This document shows, piece after piece, positions 31,709 to 31,723 of a stretch of 31,723 nt of DNA. The notes below the pieces were generated by a model. The model was not told where the DNA came from. It ran no database searches and worked only from the letters and a program-made list of their open reading frames with translations. The stretch lies in NCBI RefSeq assembly GCF_934424005.1, contig NZ_CAKRXI010000037.1:1-31723 (forward strand), in the 5' to 3' direction. How positions within the stretch are numbered: the stretch's first letter is position 1; each line of letters opens with the position of its first letter. The stretch is from an uncultured Blautia sp. (GTDB taxonomy: Bacteria > Bacillota > Clostridia > Lachnospirales > Lachnospiraceae). Both the position numbers and the translations under genes were made by a program.

Positions 31709-31723
31709 TGGCAAAGTTACTGT

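Overview
The window looks like a chromosomal segment of a low-to-mid GC, anaerobic Firmicute, most probably a gut Lachnospiraceae. The reasons are the gene order tig-clpP-clpX-lon-ysxC, an ECF transporter module followed by truA, an oxygen-sensitive class I hybrid cluster protein, strong AAGGAGG ribosome-binding sites, AT-rich sigma-A promoters, and codon use rich in gaa/aaa/gat. There is no tRNA, rRNA, phage, insertion sequence or CRISPR array.

Left part (1-5.6 kb) is accessory and gene-poor. A cut-off left edge ends at a strong terminator (188-219). Three unlinked genes follow: a PD-(D/E)XK nuclease-like protein, a DUF6930-like protein and a FUSC-like membrane protein. The long spaces between them hold three clusters of a degenerate non-coding repeat. 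Its period is close to 53 bp (19 units), and the order of unit subtypes is the same in each cluster. A separate structured element occurs three times (850-942, 4759-4955, 16404-16598). It has a hairpin with an 11-nt one-sided internal loop, and its stems differ in sequence while staying complementary, as expected for a functional RNA or a hairpin-bearing mobile repeat.

Middle part (5.4-11.7 kb) is a self-contained sugar-type uptake and catabolic operon: double ATPase, permease, secreted binding protein, cyclase-family hydrolase, TIM-barrel isomerase/epimerase and an IclR regulator. It is driven by a near-consensus promoter flanked by two near-identical 18-bp palindromes, which are candidate IclR operators in a looping arrangement. 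The substrate is not recognisable.

Right part (11.8-31.7 kb) is housekeeping. It holds a secreted amidase, a ferredoxin-type aldo/keto reductase, rmlD, a sodium:dicarboxylate-type symporter, an ABC-F ATPase, a PsiE-like protein, a CYTH phosphatase-like protein and a DJ-1 protein. These are followed by the proteostasis block tig, clpP, clpX, lon, ysxC, then ecfA1-ecfA2-ecfT, truA and hcp. The hcp promoter has a perfect palindrome centred about 41.5 bp upstream of the predicted start, the classic place for a CRP/FNR-type activator. The window ends inside a probable yybP-ykoY (manganese) riboswitch whose controlled gene lies beyond the edge.
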